Below are positions 1 to 8,573 of a stretch of DNA of 19,618 nt, piece after piece. The position numbers and the translations under genes are program-made. The notes under the pieces were generated by a model. It made no database searches. It was given only the letters and a program-made list of their open reading frames with translations, and was not told the origin of the DNA. How positions within the stretch are numbered: the first letter of the stretch is position 1; each line of letters opens with the position of its first letter. Source of the stretch: Chromera velia (taxonomy: Eukaryota > Sar > Chromeraceae); assembly GCA_018398765.1 (NCBI GenBank), contig JAHBMJ010002374.1:1-19618 (forward strand). Direction: 5' to 3'.

Positions 1-629
1 GGCCCGGGCCGGGCGTCGATCTACGCGCCGCCGCATCTGAAAAACCGAACAAGCCGAATCTGAACTACGATCTGAAGCCTTTTATAGGCCTCCGTCCGTG
101 ACCCCGACCGATCTGAACGACTTACGCCCTATGTATAGGGGCCGGTCACGGCCTCCGGCCGTGACCAGGCCGCCCGCCGCCTATATATAGGCGTTCAGAT
201 CCTCCAATCGGAAAAGTGTTCAGATCCGGGGAGATATAGAAGCGACCCCCCCCCGGCCCCCAAAAATGAAAAAATGCGTTATGCGAGTGCGTGCGATCTC
301 AGGGCCTCTCGGCTGATCTCAGCAGAGCTGAGCTGCCCCCCGAGGCGATATGCAATGCTGTGCATGCGCATCGGCTCTCCACGCGCGCGCGGTGGGGCCG
401 CGGGGGCCTAGCTGTGAGCTGAATCGCAATCTCGGAATCGTGGGTTGCAATGTTGCACAACTCTCGAGTCTGAGAACCGACAGTGGTGGTGCGACATTGG
501 TGTCAGAGAGAGACACAAGGTGACTCTATTGAAACGGGCAAGATTAATTACAGCTAGACGTCAAGTTGCTGCAGGCAAAGGGTGCTTCTTCTTCAAGTGT
601 TTTCTTCCTCTGTCTCTTTGTTGCTAAAG
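1..629. other. Non-coding GC-rich left flank and 5' flank of the Cys-repeat gene
   Basis: I see no supportable gene here. The first 250 bases are GC-rich with short TATA-like palindromes, followed by a C-run near 246-262. The short open frames in this stretch have no conserved motifs. The bases just before 630 are presumably the 5' leader of the small secreted-protein gene. No clear core promoter could be assigned. Confidence 0.5.
70..202. repeat. Small inverted-repeat cluster with hairpin
   Basis: The motif GATCTGAA followed by a TATAGG-ending block occurs at about 75-92 and 111-139 on the plus strand and inverted at about 181-202. Between them, GGTCACGG at 144-151 pairs with CCGTGACC at 159-166 around a 7-base loop. 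The palindrome CCTATATATAGG lies at about 180-191. This could be one end of a repeat family or a structured regulatory element; nothing in the window decides between these. Confidence 0.4.
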
Positions 630-1091
630 ATGCGTGTGTCTCTGCTCGTCGGTGGTCTCGTGTCCCACCTTTGTGCTGTGTATGTCTCTGCCGCACCGGC
701 GACGATCGCTGCGGCCGCTTGGTTCCTGGGTGCCTCTGATTCTGACAAGCGCGACGCGTGCAGAGGGGATTGCGGCTTCATCGATAACTCAGACCTCCGT
801 GACTTTTGTAGAGGACACTGCGGTTTCATCGACAGCGGAGACGTGAGAGATCTGTGCAGAGGGGACTGTGGGTTCATTGACAACTCTGACCTTCGTGACT
901 TCTGCCGGGGCGATTGCGGCTTCATCGATAGCTCTGACCTGCGAGACTTGTGCCGCAAGAACTGCGGGTTCATCGATGACGGGGATCTTCGGGACTTCTG
1001 CAGGGGTGACTGTGGGTTCATTGGGAGACGGCTGTTGCTCAGTGACAGGGAGATTGAAAGAAGGGAAAGCGAGAAGGCGATCCACCTGTGA
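630..1091 (+). CDS. Secreted Cys-rich protein of six 16-residue repeats
   Basis: The frame encodes 153 residues from the ATG at 630; the frame is also open upstream, but without an ATG. Residues 1-22 look like a signal peptide: a short basic start, a hydrophobic core and a small-residue cleavage region near SAAPA. From Cys44 the protein is six repeats of 16 residues with consensus (F/L)CRGDCGFIDxSDLRD, giving paired cysteines at 44/48, 60/64, 76/80, 92/96, 108/112 and 124/128. Codons differ between units mostly at silent positions, so the protein sequence has been under selection and the frame is real. The tail is short and charged. No transmembrane segment follows, so secretion or a lumenal location is inferred. 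Even, regular cysteines suggest disulfides or metal binding. I recall loosely similar CGxIxDxDLRxxC repeats in some predicted bacterial proteins but cannot name a family. The function is unknown. Confidence 0.75.
   Translation: MRVSLLVGGLVSHLCAVYVSAAPATIAAAAWFLGASDSDKRDACRGDCGFIDNSDLRDFCRGHCGFIDSGDVRDLCRGDCGFIDNSDLRDFCRGDCGFIDSSDLRDLCRKNCGFIDDGDLRDFCRGDCGFIGRRLLLSDREIERRESEKAIHL
759..1022 (+). repeat. 48-base coding tandem repeats, in a two-by-three arrangement
   Basis: Six in-frame 48-base units, the last one incomplete, encode the Cys repeats. Units 1 and 4 share the codons for GAT TGC GGC TTC ATC GAT. Units 2 and 5 share Gly in place of Ser before the Asp. Units 3 and 6 share GAC TGT GGG TTC ATT. 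This pattern indicates a three-unit, 144-base block that was duplicated and then diverged. Confidence 0.75.
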
Positions 1092-2139
1092 ATGGGTCCT
1101 CTGATTGTCTCCTCAAAGAAGAGGTCATTCGTTTTTGGTGTATGCGCATGTCGGTTGGTTCGAATGCAGGGTTCTGGCACCCGCAGAGTTCATTCTTTTT
1201 CGGACTTCTCCAAAGACTGTGTACGGAGCGCGAACTTTGCGAGACAGGAATGTGAAGAACGATAAAAAAAGCAGAGATAAAGAAGTAGAGAATGTGCTTA
1301 CGGACGAAGGGAAAATCTCAGTCCAACCAGATTGAATCCAGGAGAGGTAGAGGAAACAAATAGAGTCAGGCTCTTGAGATAGCTTCTTCACGAGAACGCG
1401 TGGAAAGATCGTAAGACAAATGGATGAGCAGTGGACAAGAATGAATGACCTCAGCGAACACAGAGAGGAAAGGAAGGACGAAACCAAGAACAGAGAGAGA
1501 GAGGCAGATGGGGAGGGAGAGAACGTCCTTTTTTATTCTGTTGGGTGGTCTGGTCTGCTCCACGCTGTACCGTCGTATCCGCTGATGCGTTGTGACAGCG
1601 TGAGTCAAATTCGTTTTGTTCTCTCGTCCGGCGCGCTGGACGAAAGCAATCCTGTTGGTTTGGTGTGAAGGAAAGTTTATGCGTCGCACGCTATCTTCCT
1701 TCTACTCACTCTCAACGGAGCGAGAGCTTTTCACTCCAATTTCTTCGCATGTTTGCATGCATGTGCTGAATCTTTCCCTTTACCACTCTTCTCTCTTGCA
1801 CTACCCTTGAAGGAGCCAAAGAGAAATCTGTTGGAGCCTCCAGACGGAAGTGCGAGAGGCGAGGAAAGTAAAAGTAAGTTAGACAGCCTATAGTTCCATT
1901 TCAGGTTCATTTTCGGTTTGAGATTCAATTTGGTGTGCCAGGTGTGTATGCGTGTACAATGTGTGTGTGCGCGCCGAAGTTACAACGAGTGAGAAACATG
2001 ACTCGTCGACGTCGTCATTGCACAATTGTCCGGGGACACATTGATGGATGCCGCGCTCCATTCTCCTCCTTTTTTGGCCAATCGATCACTGTGAAATCAA
2101 CGCCGTGAAATTTTAGGTGAAGTTCGGAGTTCTCAGACG
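1092..2139. other. Intergenic, no gene recognised
   Basis: Several short open frames occur on both strands, but none has recognisable motifs, repeats with silent divergence, or convincing splice partners. There is a purine-rich GA stretch at about 1460-1525. The sequence becomes AT-richer toward the transposable element on the right. Confidence 0.5.
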
Positions 2140-2145
2140 TTAATT
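2140..2145. repeat. Left target-site duplication of the foldback element
   Basis: TTAATT adjoins the left terminal inverted repeat and is matched by TTAATT at 5589-5594. The two bases that follow (CT) also match, so the duplication could be six or eight bases. Confidence 0.55.
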
Positions 2146-2384
2146 CTACACTGAAACTATAGTGTGACACAATTCAAATTGTGATACAATACCCCATACA
2201 CTAGTACCCCGGGGACTGTACTCGTGACACAAATAATTGTATCACAATAGGTGTGATGAAATAGTTAGAGTAACTTAGGTGTAATAAAATTGTCAGACAA
2301 AACTTGAAGTGATCCTAGACTTTCAAAGTGACTTGAAGTCTTCAGTCGGGTCATTGAAGATCAGACTAGCTGTTCTTCTACATT

Positions 2385-2515
2385 CACTTACTCACTCACT
2401 CATTCACTCACTTACCTCACTCCTATAGACCTCACTCACTCACCTCATTCACTCACTCACTGACTGAGTCTGACTCACTCACTCACCTCACTCACCCTAG
2501 CACTCACCCTCTCTA
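2385..2515. repeat. Degenerate (CACT)n microsatellite
   Basis: Imperfect CTCA/CACT tetranucleotide repeats lie in the left arm of the foldback element. A similar tract at about 5190-5272 lies at the matching place in the right arm but in the same, not the inverted, orientation. Confidence 0.8.
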
Positions 2516-2704
2516 AGTCAGACATACTGTTTAAAGTGGGGGGGGGGCAGGGGGGCCACCCCCCCCAGAAGTTCAAGATCTAAATAGGCTAAGGGGGGCC
2601 TAGGCTTTACTTATACCTAGACTTATACCCCCCCTGGCTTAGAGGTCCGGGGGGAGGGGGGGGCAGTTCGGCAACGCGCGCATGGAGTCCCCCCCCCGCG
2701 GCTT

Positions 2705-2955
2705 GCAACATTGCATGTATCCCGGCACCCTGGCGGGTACTTTATCTACACTTTTTCCTATGGGACCACTGTTTCAGAAAAAATCCAGATTTTTGGTGGG
2801 CCCACCCCGGTGTGGCATGCCGGAACCGATGGGTGTTTCTGAGTTCATTTGGACCCAAACTAAGATTCCTTGGTCACTGGGACCATACCTTTCATGACCC
2901 GGTCGGGGCAGGCCTAAAAGGGTCGCTCGGAGGCCTATTGTGCGCCGCCACATAT
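2705..2955. repeat. Inner inverted repeat of the foldback element, left copy
   Basis: This block matches the complement of about 4238-4490 with only scattered differences. It contains GGTGGGCCCACCCCGG and TTGTGCGCCGCCACAT. Short open frames in both copies give similar translations, but that follows from the shared repeat and I do not call a gene. G- and C-runs at about 2537-2700 precede it. Confidence 0.75.
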
Positions 2956-3300
2956 GTCTAGGGTGTCTTCATTACGAACGAGCCTGGTGGGATCTGCAGA
3001 AGCGATCAGACAGAACAAATGGCATGAAACTGCGACCAAAGGGTGTGTTAAAGAGCATACAAACACATAAGCACGCATCTATTCAGGTGGCGGCACGTCA
3101 TGGTTCTGTATGCATCAATTGTGCGCCGCCACATAAAGCTGAGATACGAATTCTACTCAAAACAACTCCTCAATGATCTCTAGAAGCGATCAAACACAGC
3201 AAACGGCATAAAACAGCAACCAAAGGGTGTGGCGAGGTGCAGATAAACACACAGACACGCATCTACTTAGGTGGTGCCGCATCATGCATTTTCGTTCCAC
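2938..3300. repeat. Tandem direct duplication, period about 180 bases
   Basis: Two head-to-tail units begin with TTGTGCGCCGCCACAT at about 2938 and 3118. Both contain AGAAGCGATCA, the block ACCAAAGGGTGTG, and CACGCATCTA followed by AGGTGG. The second copy fades out near 3300. They lie in the single-copy centre of the foldback element. Confidence 0.65.
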
Positions 3301-4103
3301 CAGAGTAGGGCGCCTGGCTCAAGTCACCCAGCCATATGCACTAAAGCTACTCCATCACTGTAATTCAGAGTCAGAACCAAAGAAAAAGCATTCTGATATT
3401 AGACATCCGGCCAGGGGCTGAATGCGTCCAGACTGTAGACTTTGACTTCCCCTTCCCCTTCCCTGCTTGCCTGCCCCTTCTTTCCCCCGTCGGCTGCTCC
3501 TCTCTTCTTCTCTTTGCGGATTCTATCAGATTCTTGGTTCCCTTCACCCGCCCTCCTCTTCCTCCATCTTCTCGAACCAGCAAGAGGGCCTCCAGGTTCC
3601 CTCGCTCTTCCTGCTGCTGCCTTCTCTAAGCTCCCTCTACTGCCGCTTGCCTTTGAGGGCGCGACCTCGAGGGCGCCCTAGGTGGAAGGTCGCCTGCATC
3701 CTTGAAGCCTGAGTGAGCCATCCTTCCTCCTCCACAGCAGAGACCAGCAAACAAGCGCTAGCTACTCGTCTAAAAAAAAATAGCGCTGGCTCAACACAGA
3801 CAGAACAGAGAAGCTGAATGGATCGACAAAAACGTAAGCAGGGATTCTATAAAGGTCAGACCTATGCAGATTGAGAGTGCACAAAGGTCCCAACTGTGCA
3901 CAAAAGTCCCGTCTACAGCCCACCTGCCAGCCAACGCACAAACAGAGTAGATCAAAGAGTTGAAGTTAGTCCTATAAGCCGTACAGATGCTTTGCTACTC
4001 CTCCAGAGACCTCTCAGATGGTCAGAAGTTTGGCTACTCTCACATACATTCATGCATGCATCAAAAATTCGCACTTTTAGAGTCGAAAAGTGCAATTTAA
4101 GAC

Positions 4104-4185
4104 AAAAAAAGACCAGACTGAGGCTCGAACCCGGGACTCTTACTTGCTGGGGTCCTTGAGCTGCGCACTGCGACGCGCTCATGCA
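4104..4185 (-). other. tRNA-like (Pol III) fossil, possibly the head of a SINE
   Basis: On the minus strand a B-box-like GGTTCGAGCC (4122-4131) lies about 30-50 bases downstream of an A-box-like GCGCGTCGCAGTGCGCAG (4161-4180) and is followed by a seven-T run (4104-4110), a plausible Pol III terminator. The T-arm pairs at only four of five positions and I could not form a closing acceptor stem, so this is not a functional tRNA. A decayed tRNA or tRNA-derived SINE promoter is the best reading. Confidence 0.35.
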
Positions 4186-4237
4186 CAAATCCACCAGAAT
4201 TAAGCGGGACCGCCGCCTACATACAGCTCAACACCGT

Positions 4238-4490
4238 ATGTGGCGGCGCACAATACGCCCCCAAAAGGCCCTTATGGGGTTGGCCCGACCGGGTTATGAA
4301 AGGTATGGATCCAGCGACCAAGGAATCTTAGTTTGGGTCCAAACAGACTCAGAAACACCTATTGGTTCCGGCATGCCACGCCGGGGTGGGCCCACCAAAA
4401 ATCTGAATTTTTTCTCAATATACCAAAAAGTGTAGACAAAGTGCCCGCCAGGATGCCGGGATGCGCACGTGTTGTGCGCACGTGTGTATC
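4238..4490. repeat. Inner inverted repeat of the foldback element, right copy
   Basis: This is the inverted partner of about 2705-2955. It begins with ATGTGGCGGCGCACAAT, the complement of the motif that starts the 180-base duplication. Confidence 0.75.
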
Positions 4491-4679
4491 GAAGTGTTGC
4501 ATAAATTTGCAATGCGTGCAATGATACATGCAGTCAAATTATCAGTTTGTCTGACTTTGCAGGTTCTGTCCGAAGTGAGTGGGCTTTAATCTGGAAGCAC
4601 ATTGTGAGCCGCTTGAAACAAAAAGCCACCTACCTTGCCAAAGACCTTCTTATAAGCTGTGTGTGTGTTTACAGCTGTG

Positions 4680-4890
4680 TGGATGGATGGATAAATGAAT
4701 GGATGGATAGTTTTGTTGCTGGCTAGATAGACAGATAGATGGAGTCATGGCCGAAAGAAGGGGTGAATGGATGGATAGATGGATGGATGAGTGGATCATG
4801 CCATTGGGTGGGTGGATTGATAGATGGATGAATGGATTGGGATAGGTGGATGAGTCGAGTCATACTGTTGACTCATGGATAACTGGATGG
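4680..4890. repeat. Degenerate (GGAT)n microsatellite
   Basis: Imperfect TGGA/GGAT repeats run for about 200 bases in the right arm of the foldback element. The left arm has no equivalent, so the expansion came after the arms formed or was lost from the left. Confidence 0.8.
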
Positions 4891-5189
4891 AGAAATTGCG
4901 AGAAATAGATGGACACTATGAAACAATCGCACTCTTTGTGGACTTTAAAAGTTACATTGACTTTAATAACATATAGTATCTTTCAATGACATACATCTTT
5001 GTTCACTTCAATTTGTTACTGTTTTAAGGTTCATAAGTGGACCCGGAGGGGGGGGAGCGCCCCCTCCTCCTCAAACTGACCGGGGGGGGCATAGGTTTAC
5101 TTAAGCCCCCCCCGTGACGGAGGCAGGGGGGGGGCATAGCCCTCCCCCTCCTTCGTTCAAGTTTAAACAGTATGCTCTCTGAGGGCCTC

Positions 5190-5272
5190 TCACTTACTCA
5201 CTCACTCAGTCACTGACTGACTGACTGACTAGCTGACTGACTGACTCACTCACTCACTCACTCACTCACTCA
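5190..5272. repeat. (ACTC)n/(ACTG)n microsatellite
   Basis: Tetranucleotide repeats switch from ACTC to ACTG/CTGA and back to ACTC. They lie near the G/C-run block of the right arm. Confidence 0.8.
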
Positions 5273-5588
5273 CTTAGGTTTTCGTGCGTAGCTGTTTTTC
5301 TCATAGGGTCATGCAGGATTTGCATGTTTATGTATGTATATGTGCAGAGTCTATACGGAGTTTGCACGGGCCGTAGCGGCTAGCTATAACGCTGCCCCCC
5401 GAGATATGTCAAACCATGCCAATCACAGTAAACACGCGATCTACAACTATTTTTTTCATACATAGGTGTGTAACAGTTTTAATTAAATAAGTCAAAAATT
5501 CTTAAAATAATAATTATTATATCACAAATCATTGTGACACAAAAGGTTCTAGAAATTCGTATTGTGACACACTATAGTTCCAGTATAG

Positions 5589-5594
5589 TTAATT
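5589..5594. repeat. Right target-site duplication of the foldback element
   Basis: TTAATT directly follows the right terminal inverted repeat and matches 2140-2145. Confidence 0.55.
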
Positions 5595-6123
5595 CTCTAA
5601 AACCATAGTAAAACGTTCTCAGCCCTGCATGTCAGTCTAGATGCCAGTGTATGGTTTCGAGCAATTAGGAGAATTGGAATGTTCACTTCAAGTTCAGAAT
5701 TATGACTCCCAATTTTTTAATTCATAACAATTTGGAAATATTTTTTTTACTATCAAAAAATTAGTGTACACTGCACTAAGTGTAGACTGCAAGCTAGTAG
5801 ACTAAGCTGTATTTAATTTTCATATAAACATCTAGATATTAACTATTACAACATTCTAAATTTAACTCAAAGATTGTAAATCTGAACATCAATTAGTTTT
5901 ATATAAATATTAAACCTAAGTAAGGCTAAATTGAATAATATAGATCTAGTAATAGATCGATCAAATTAATATAAGTTGAACTAGCTTAAAATTTGGATGT
6001 GCAATTTTAAATTTGATTTTCTAATCAATCAATCAATCGAAAATAACAGACGTTTCAAAATTATAAAATCAGATTCAATCATTCGAAAATCAATGATTAG
6101 CCCTTCTCTAGCTGTAAACTTTT
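5595..6123. other. AT-rich intergenic stretch between two transposons
   Basis: No gene is visible. The DNA is strongly AT-rich, with a short ATCA repeat near 6024-6040. It separates the foldback element from the first hAT copy. Confidence 0.6.
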
Positions 6124-6131
6124 CTCTATAG
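6124..6131. repeat. 8-base target duplication, left of hAT copy 1
   Basis: CTCTATAG directly precedes the TAGTGACC end and matches 7349-7356 exactly. Confidence 0.85.
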
Positions 6132-7348
6132 TAGTGACCATGTTTGATTTGATTTGATTTGATTTGATTTAATTTGGGGTAAGGCTTAAGCTCAAATCAA
6201 ATATCCAGTCAGGGAGGACCTAGTGTTTAAAGACCTATCAAATACGATCAAATATTTGATTAATATGACTTTCAACCTCAAATATAAAGGTCCCGAAAAA
6301 ACTTTTACAAGTACCGATCCGTCACGCATGCTGATTCAAATGAAAAAACCTAAATCTTGATGGTTTACTCTAAAAAAAAAAACGTTTTGAGCTGCACTGA
6401 AATTGACGTTTCACCCCCTTTTACTTCATGCAGAGGTAAACCGATCAGCTGAACGTTTTCCCGAATAGCTGTGTTGACTTTTCTGGTGCTGGAACATCTT
6501 TTACGGCCCCCTTTTTGAGCGTCTGCAAACATTTTACACCCCGTAAAGACATGTCACACAATCCAACAGGGTCGAACAGGAAGAAGGAGGCATTTGTTTT
6601 TAGAGCCGGGTACGCAACGGGGGGGCTGCTGACAGTGCTGGAGGGGGGGCCGCTCTTGCAGGGCCCGGCGGGAGGACCAATTTAAACTTACCAACTCTGG
6701 ATGCTTAGCTGCCCAGAAACAGGACGGTTCCAACACCAACAGCAATAGCAAACGTGTGCGCGGTTCTCCATCTCACCCCGTTGTCATCTCTTCGCAACCG
6801 AATAGAAGCCCAGGAGCACCCACTCCTGGAAAGCCGAAAAGCCAGAGAAAAAGCTCTCAGCAGCTCCTACCACCGATCGATTCGATTCACATTGAAGAAA
6901 GTGATCATGAAGAAGAGGAAAAGGAAGTGCCATAAAGCTAAGTGATTGTCACCTCAATTTTGGTACGTGCTGTAACTTTATCGTATCAACAAAAAGTTAT
7001 ATGCAATTTTAAATCTATCAATTTTACGTTCTTAATCTCTATTAGTACTAGAGTGAGTCTCAGTGACTAGTGTATATACACTGCCACACAGGCATATTTT
7101 TTTTATGGAACTGATAAGTTATAATTTTATATATATAATATATTTTTTTAAATTTTTGAAACACACATCAGAAATGTTCTGATAACTTTTGTCATGAGAC
7201 TGATGATCAGAGTGACAGTGAGTTAGTGACTCAGTGAGGAACCCTAAGAGGTCAACCTCAAATCCTACCTCAAATATCAAATATTTGAGGTTGAAGCTCA
7301 AATCAAATCAAATCAAATCAAATATAATCAAATCAAACATGGTCACTA
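6132..7348. mobile_element. hAT-type non-autonomous transposon, copy 1
   Basis: The ends are perfect inverted repeats beginning TAGTGACCATGTTTGATTTG, followed by further GATTT pentamers (about 40 bases in all). They are bordered by an exact 8-base duplication CTCTATAG at 6124-6131 and 7349-7356. An 8-base duplication with ends starting TAGNG is characteristic of the hAT superfamily. At 1217 bases it is too short for a transposase of the usual size and no catalytic domain is seen. It carries an open-frame remnant (6633-6935) and a central 340-base or so stretch missing from the second copy. It ends about 170 bases beyond the stop codon of the ankyrin gene. Confidence 0.85.
6633..6935 (+). pseudogene. 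Open-frame remnant inside hAT copy 1
   Basis: The frame is open for 100 codons but has no ATG. It reads as a Ser/Pro/Lys-rich segment (with NSNSKRVRGSPSHPVV) followed by an acidic end (HIEESDHEEEEKEVP) and a stop. In the second copy the first part is kept as NSNSKRVYGSPFHPVV with a 12-base in-frame insertion just before it, then runs into a stop and a frameshift; the acidic end is still recognisable. Keeping frame and amino acids between copies suggests this was once coding, perhaps the N-terminal region of a transposase whose catalytic part is deleted. A second short frame from the ATG at 6551 lies just upstream in another phase. Confidence 0.35.
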
Positions 7349-7356
7349 CTCTATAG
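7349..7356. repeat. 8-base target duplication, right of hAT copy 1
   Basis: CTCTATAG directly follows the GGTCACTA end and matches 6124-6131 exactly. Confidence 0.85.
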
Positions 7357-7520
7357 AAGCTTTAACGCCAAAATTAAGGGGTTTTCTTTATCTGTTACGG
7401 GCTGTATGCGTCATTGAATAACCTAGTGAGTCATTCATTCCTCAGGCAGCTAAGTCGGTATGAATACGCATTGATATGCTGATAAAGAAGTTTTTGGCAA
7501 GTCATCACCCAACCTTTGAA

Positions 7521-7961
7521 TTAATTGTCCTGCTCTGCAGCCTCTGCTTGAGGCTCCAAAGGCTCATCGGGATCCTGGAAAGCTGTTGTTGGAGTTGGGA
7601 GCGTGTGGGGGTATCCATTTCCCGGATTGAGCCACTGGGCTTTTTTCGATTGCAGATATTCATGATCTGTGAAGAACCCACTTTCGGAGAGCAACTTGAT
7701 ACCCGAGAAGCACCCTGTTGTGTTTGAGAATGCCCAGACACCTCCACTGACTACGGGTCCCAGCTGCAAACGTACAGGAAGGCAGGCAGGCAGGCATGCA
7801 GGATGATACAGCTTTGTCGAGAGCAAATGAAGCTCTTCGATTGGTATGTGTGGCACCTTCAAGCTCCAAACACTGCACTGAAAATGTCGACGTTGAGGTA
7901 TCCCGCTCTCCCACCACGATGCTTCGTTATGTTCCAAACCTGGATACACGTACACACACTG

Positions 7962-8001
<40 letters not shown>

Positions 8002-8522
8002 GCAAAAACACACACACTCATACACACATACACACAACACACACTCATACACACACACACACACACACACACACGTACACAGAGACACAGACACAGACAC
8101 ACTCACCCACTCACTCACTCACTCACTCACTCGCTCACTTACGTACTCACAAAGCTGACCTCCTCATCCTCCCCGCATGGTCGTCGATTGAGTCGATCCA
8201 GAAAAACGGTGCACTCGACGCGAGCTCGGAGACTTCTCTCAAAAGCCGAAAGACACCTGCAGGCAGGCAGGGTGACATTCGAAGTGCAAGAATCCCCATC
8301 CAGCTATCACGTGAAGTCGACAAAGCTTCATTCGAATAGCTGCCTCATGAAGACAAAGACTGACTCGTAGTGCCACCACAAACCGAACATCTGCGACGCC
8401 CCCGAGATTCCCGCATCGCAGGCATACGCGGTTTGTCGATCTGTTGCTGCTGTGCGAATGCGTCTGAGGAAAAACTTGAGGGCCTCCAGATTCCCTGCAG
8501 GCAGGGACGAGGTGGACGTCAG

Positions 8523-8573
<51 letters not shown>

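Larger units (their letters stand above)
2146..5588. mobile_element. Non-autonomous foldback DNA element with terminal inverted repeats
   Basis: The left end begins CTACACTGAAACTATAGTGT and the right end, read inverted, begins CTATACTGGAACTATAGTGT; the match continues for about 27 bases with few differences. Directly outside both ends is TTAATT (2140-2145 and 5589-5594), a likely target duplication; it can be extended to TTAATTCT if the terminal CT is counted as target. Long internal stretches are also inverted, for example CATACTGTTTAAA near 2523 against its complement near 5165, and about 250 bases near 2705-2955 against 4238-4490. GTGACACAA and ATTGTGATACAAT motifs recur just inside the ends, as transposase-binding sites often do. 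No transposase frame is visible. A TTAA-targeting family is possible, but the superfamily is not settled. Confidence 0.7.

Noticed and set aside
1153-1164. B-box-like GGTTCGAATGC
   Set aside because: No A-box, cloverleaf or T-run lies at the right distance, so no tRNA is supported.
593-1180. Long minus-strand open frame opposite the Cys-repeat gene
   Set aside because: A 48-base repeat is a multiple of three, so other frames stay open by default. The plus frame has a signal peptide and silent divergence; the minus frame does not.
2682-2897. Matching open frames at 2682-2897 (+) and 4294-4521 (-)
   Set aside because: Their similar translations come from the inverted repeat of the foldback element. 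No known domain or silent-site bias supports a protein.
3442-3712. Leu/Pro/Ser-rich plus-strand open frames
   Set aside because: They follow from a pyrimidine-rich tract inside the foldback element; two overlapping frames are equally open and neither has a motif.
2385-8150. Regularly spaced short repeats as a CRISPR array
   Set aside because: They are simple tetranucleotide and dinucleotide microsatellites without spacers, in eukaryotic DNA.
7796-8339. Plus-strand open frames rich in Thr/His across the CA repeats
   Set aside because: They are translations of a microsatellite, and the minus strand here contains better splice sites and ankyrin-like exons.
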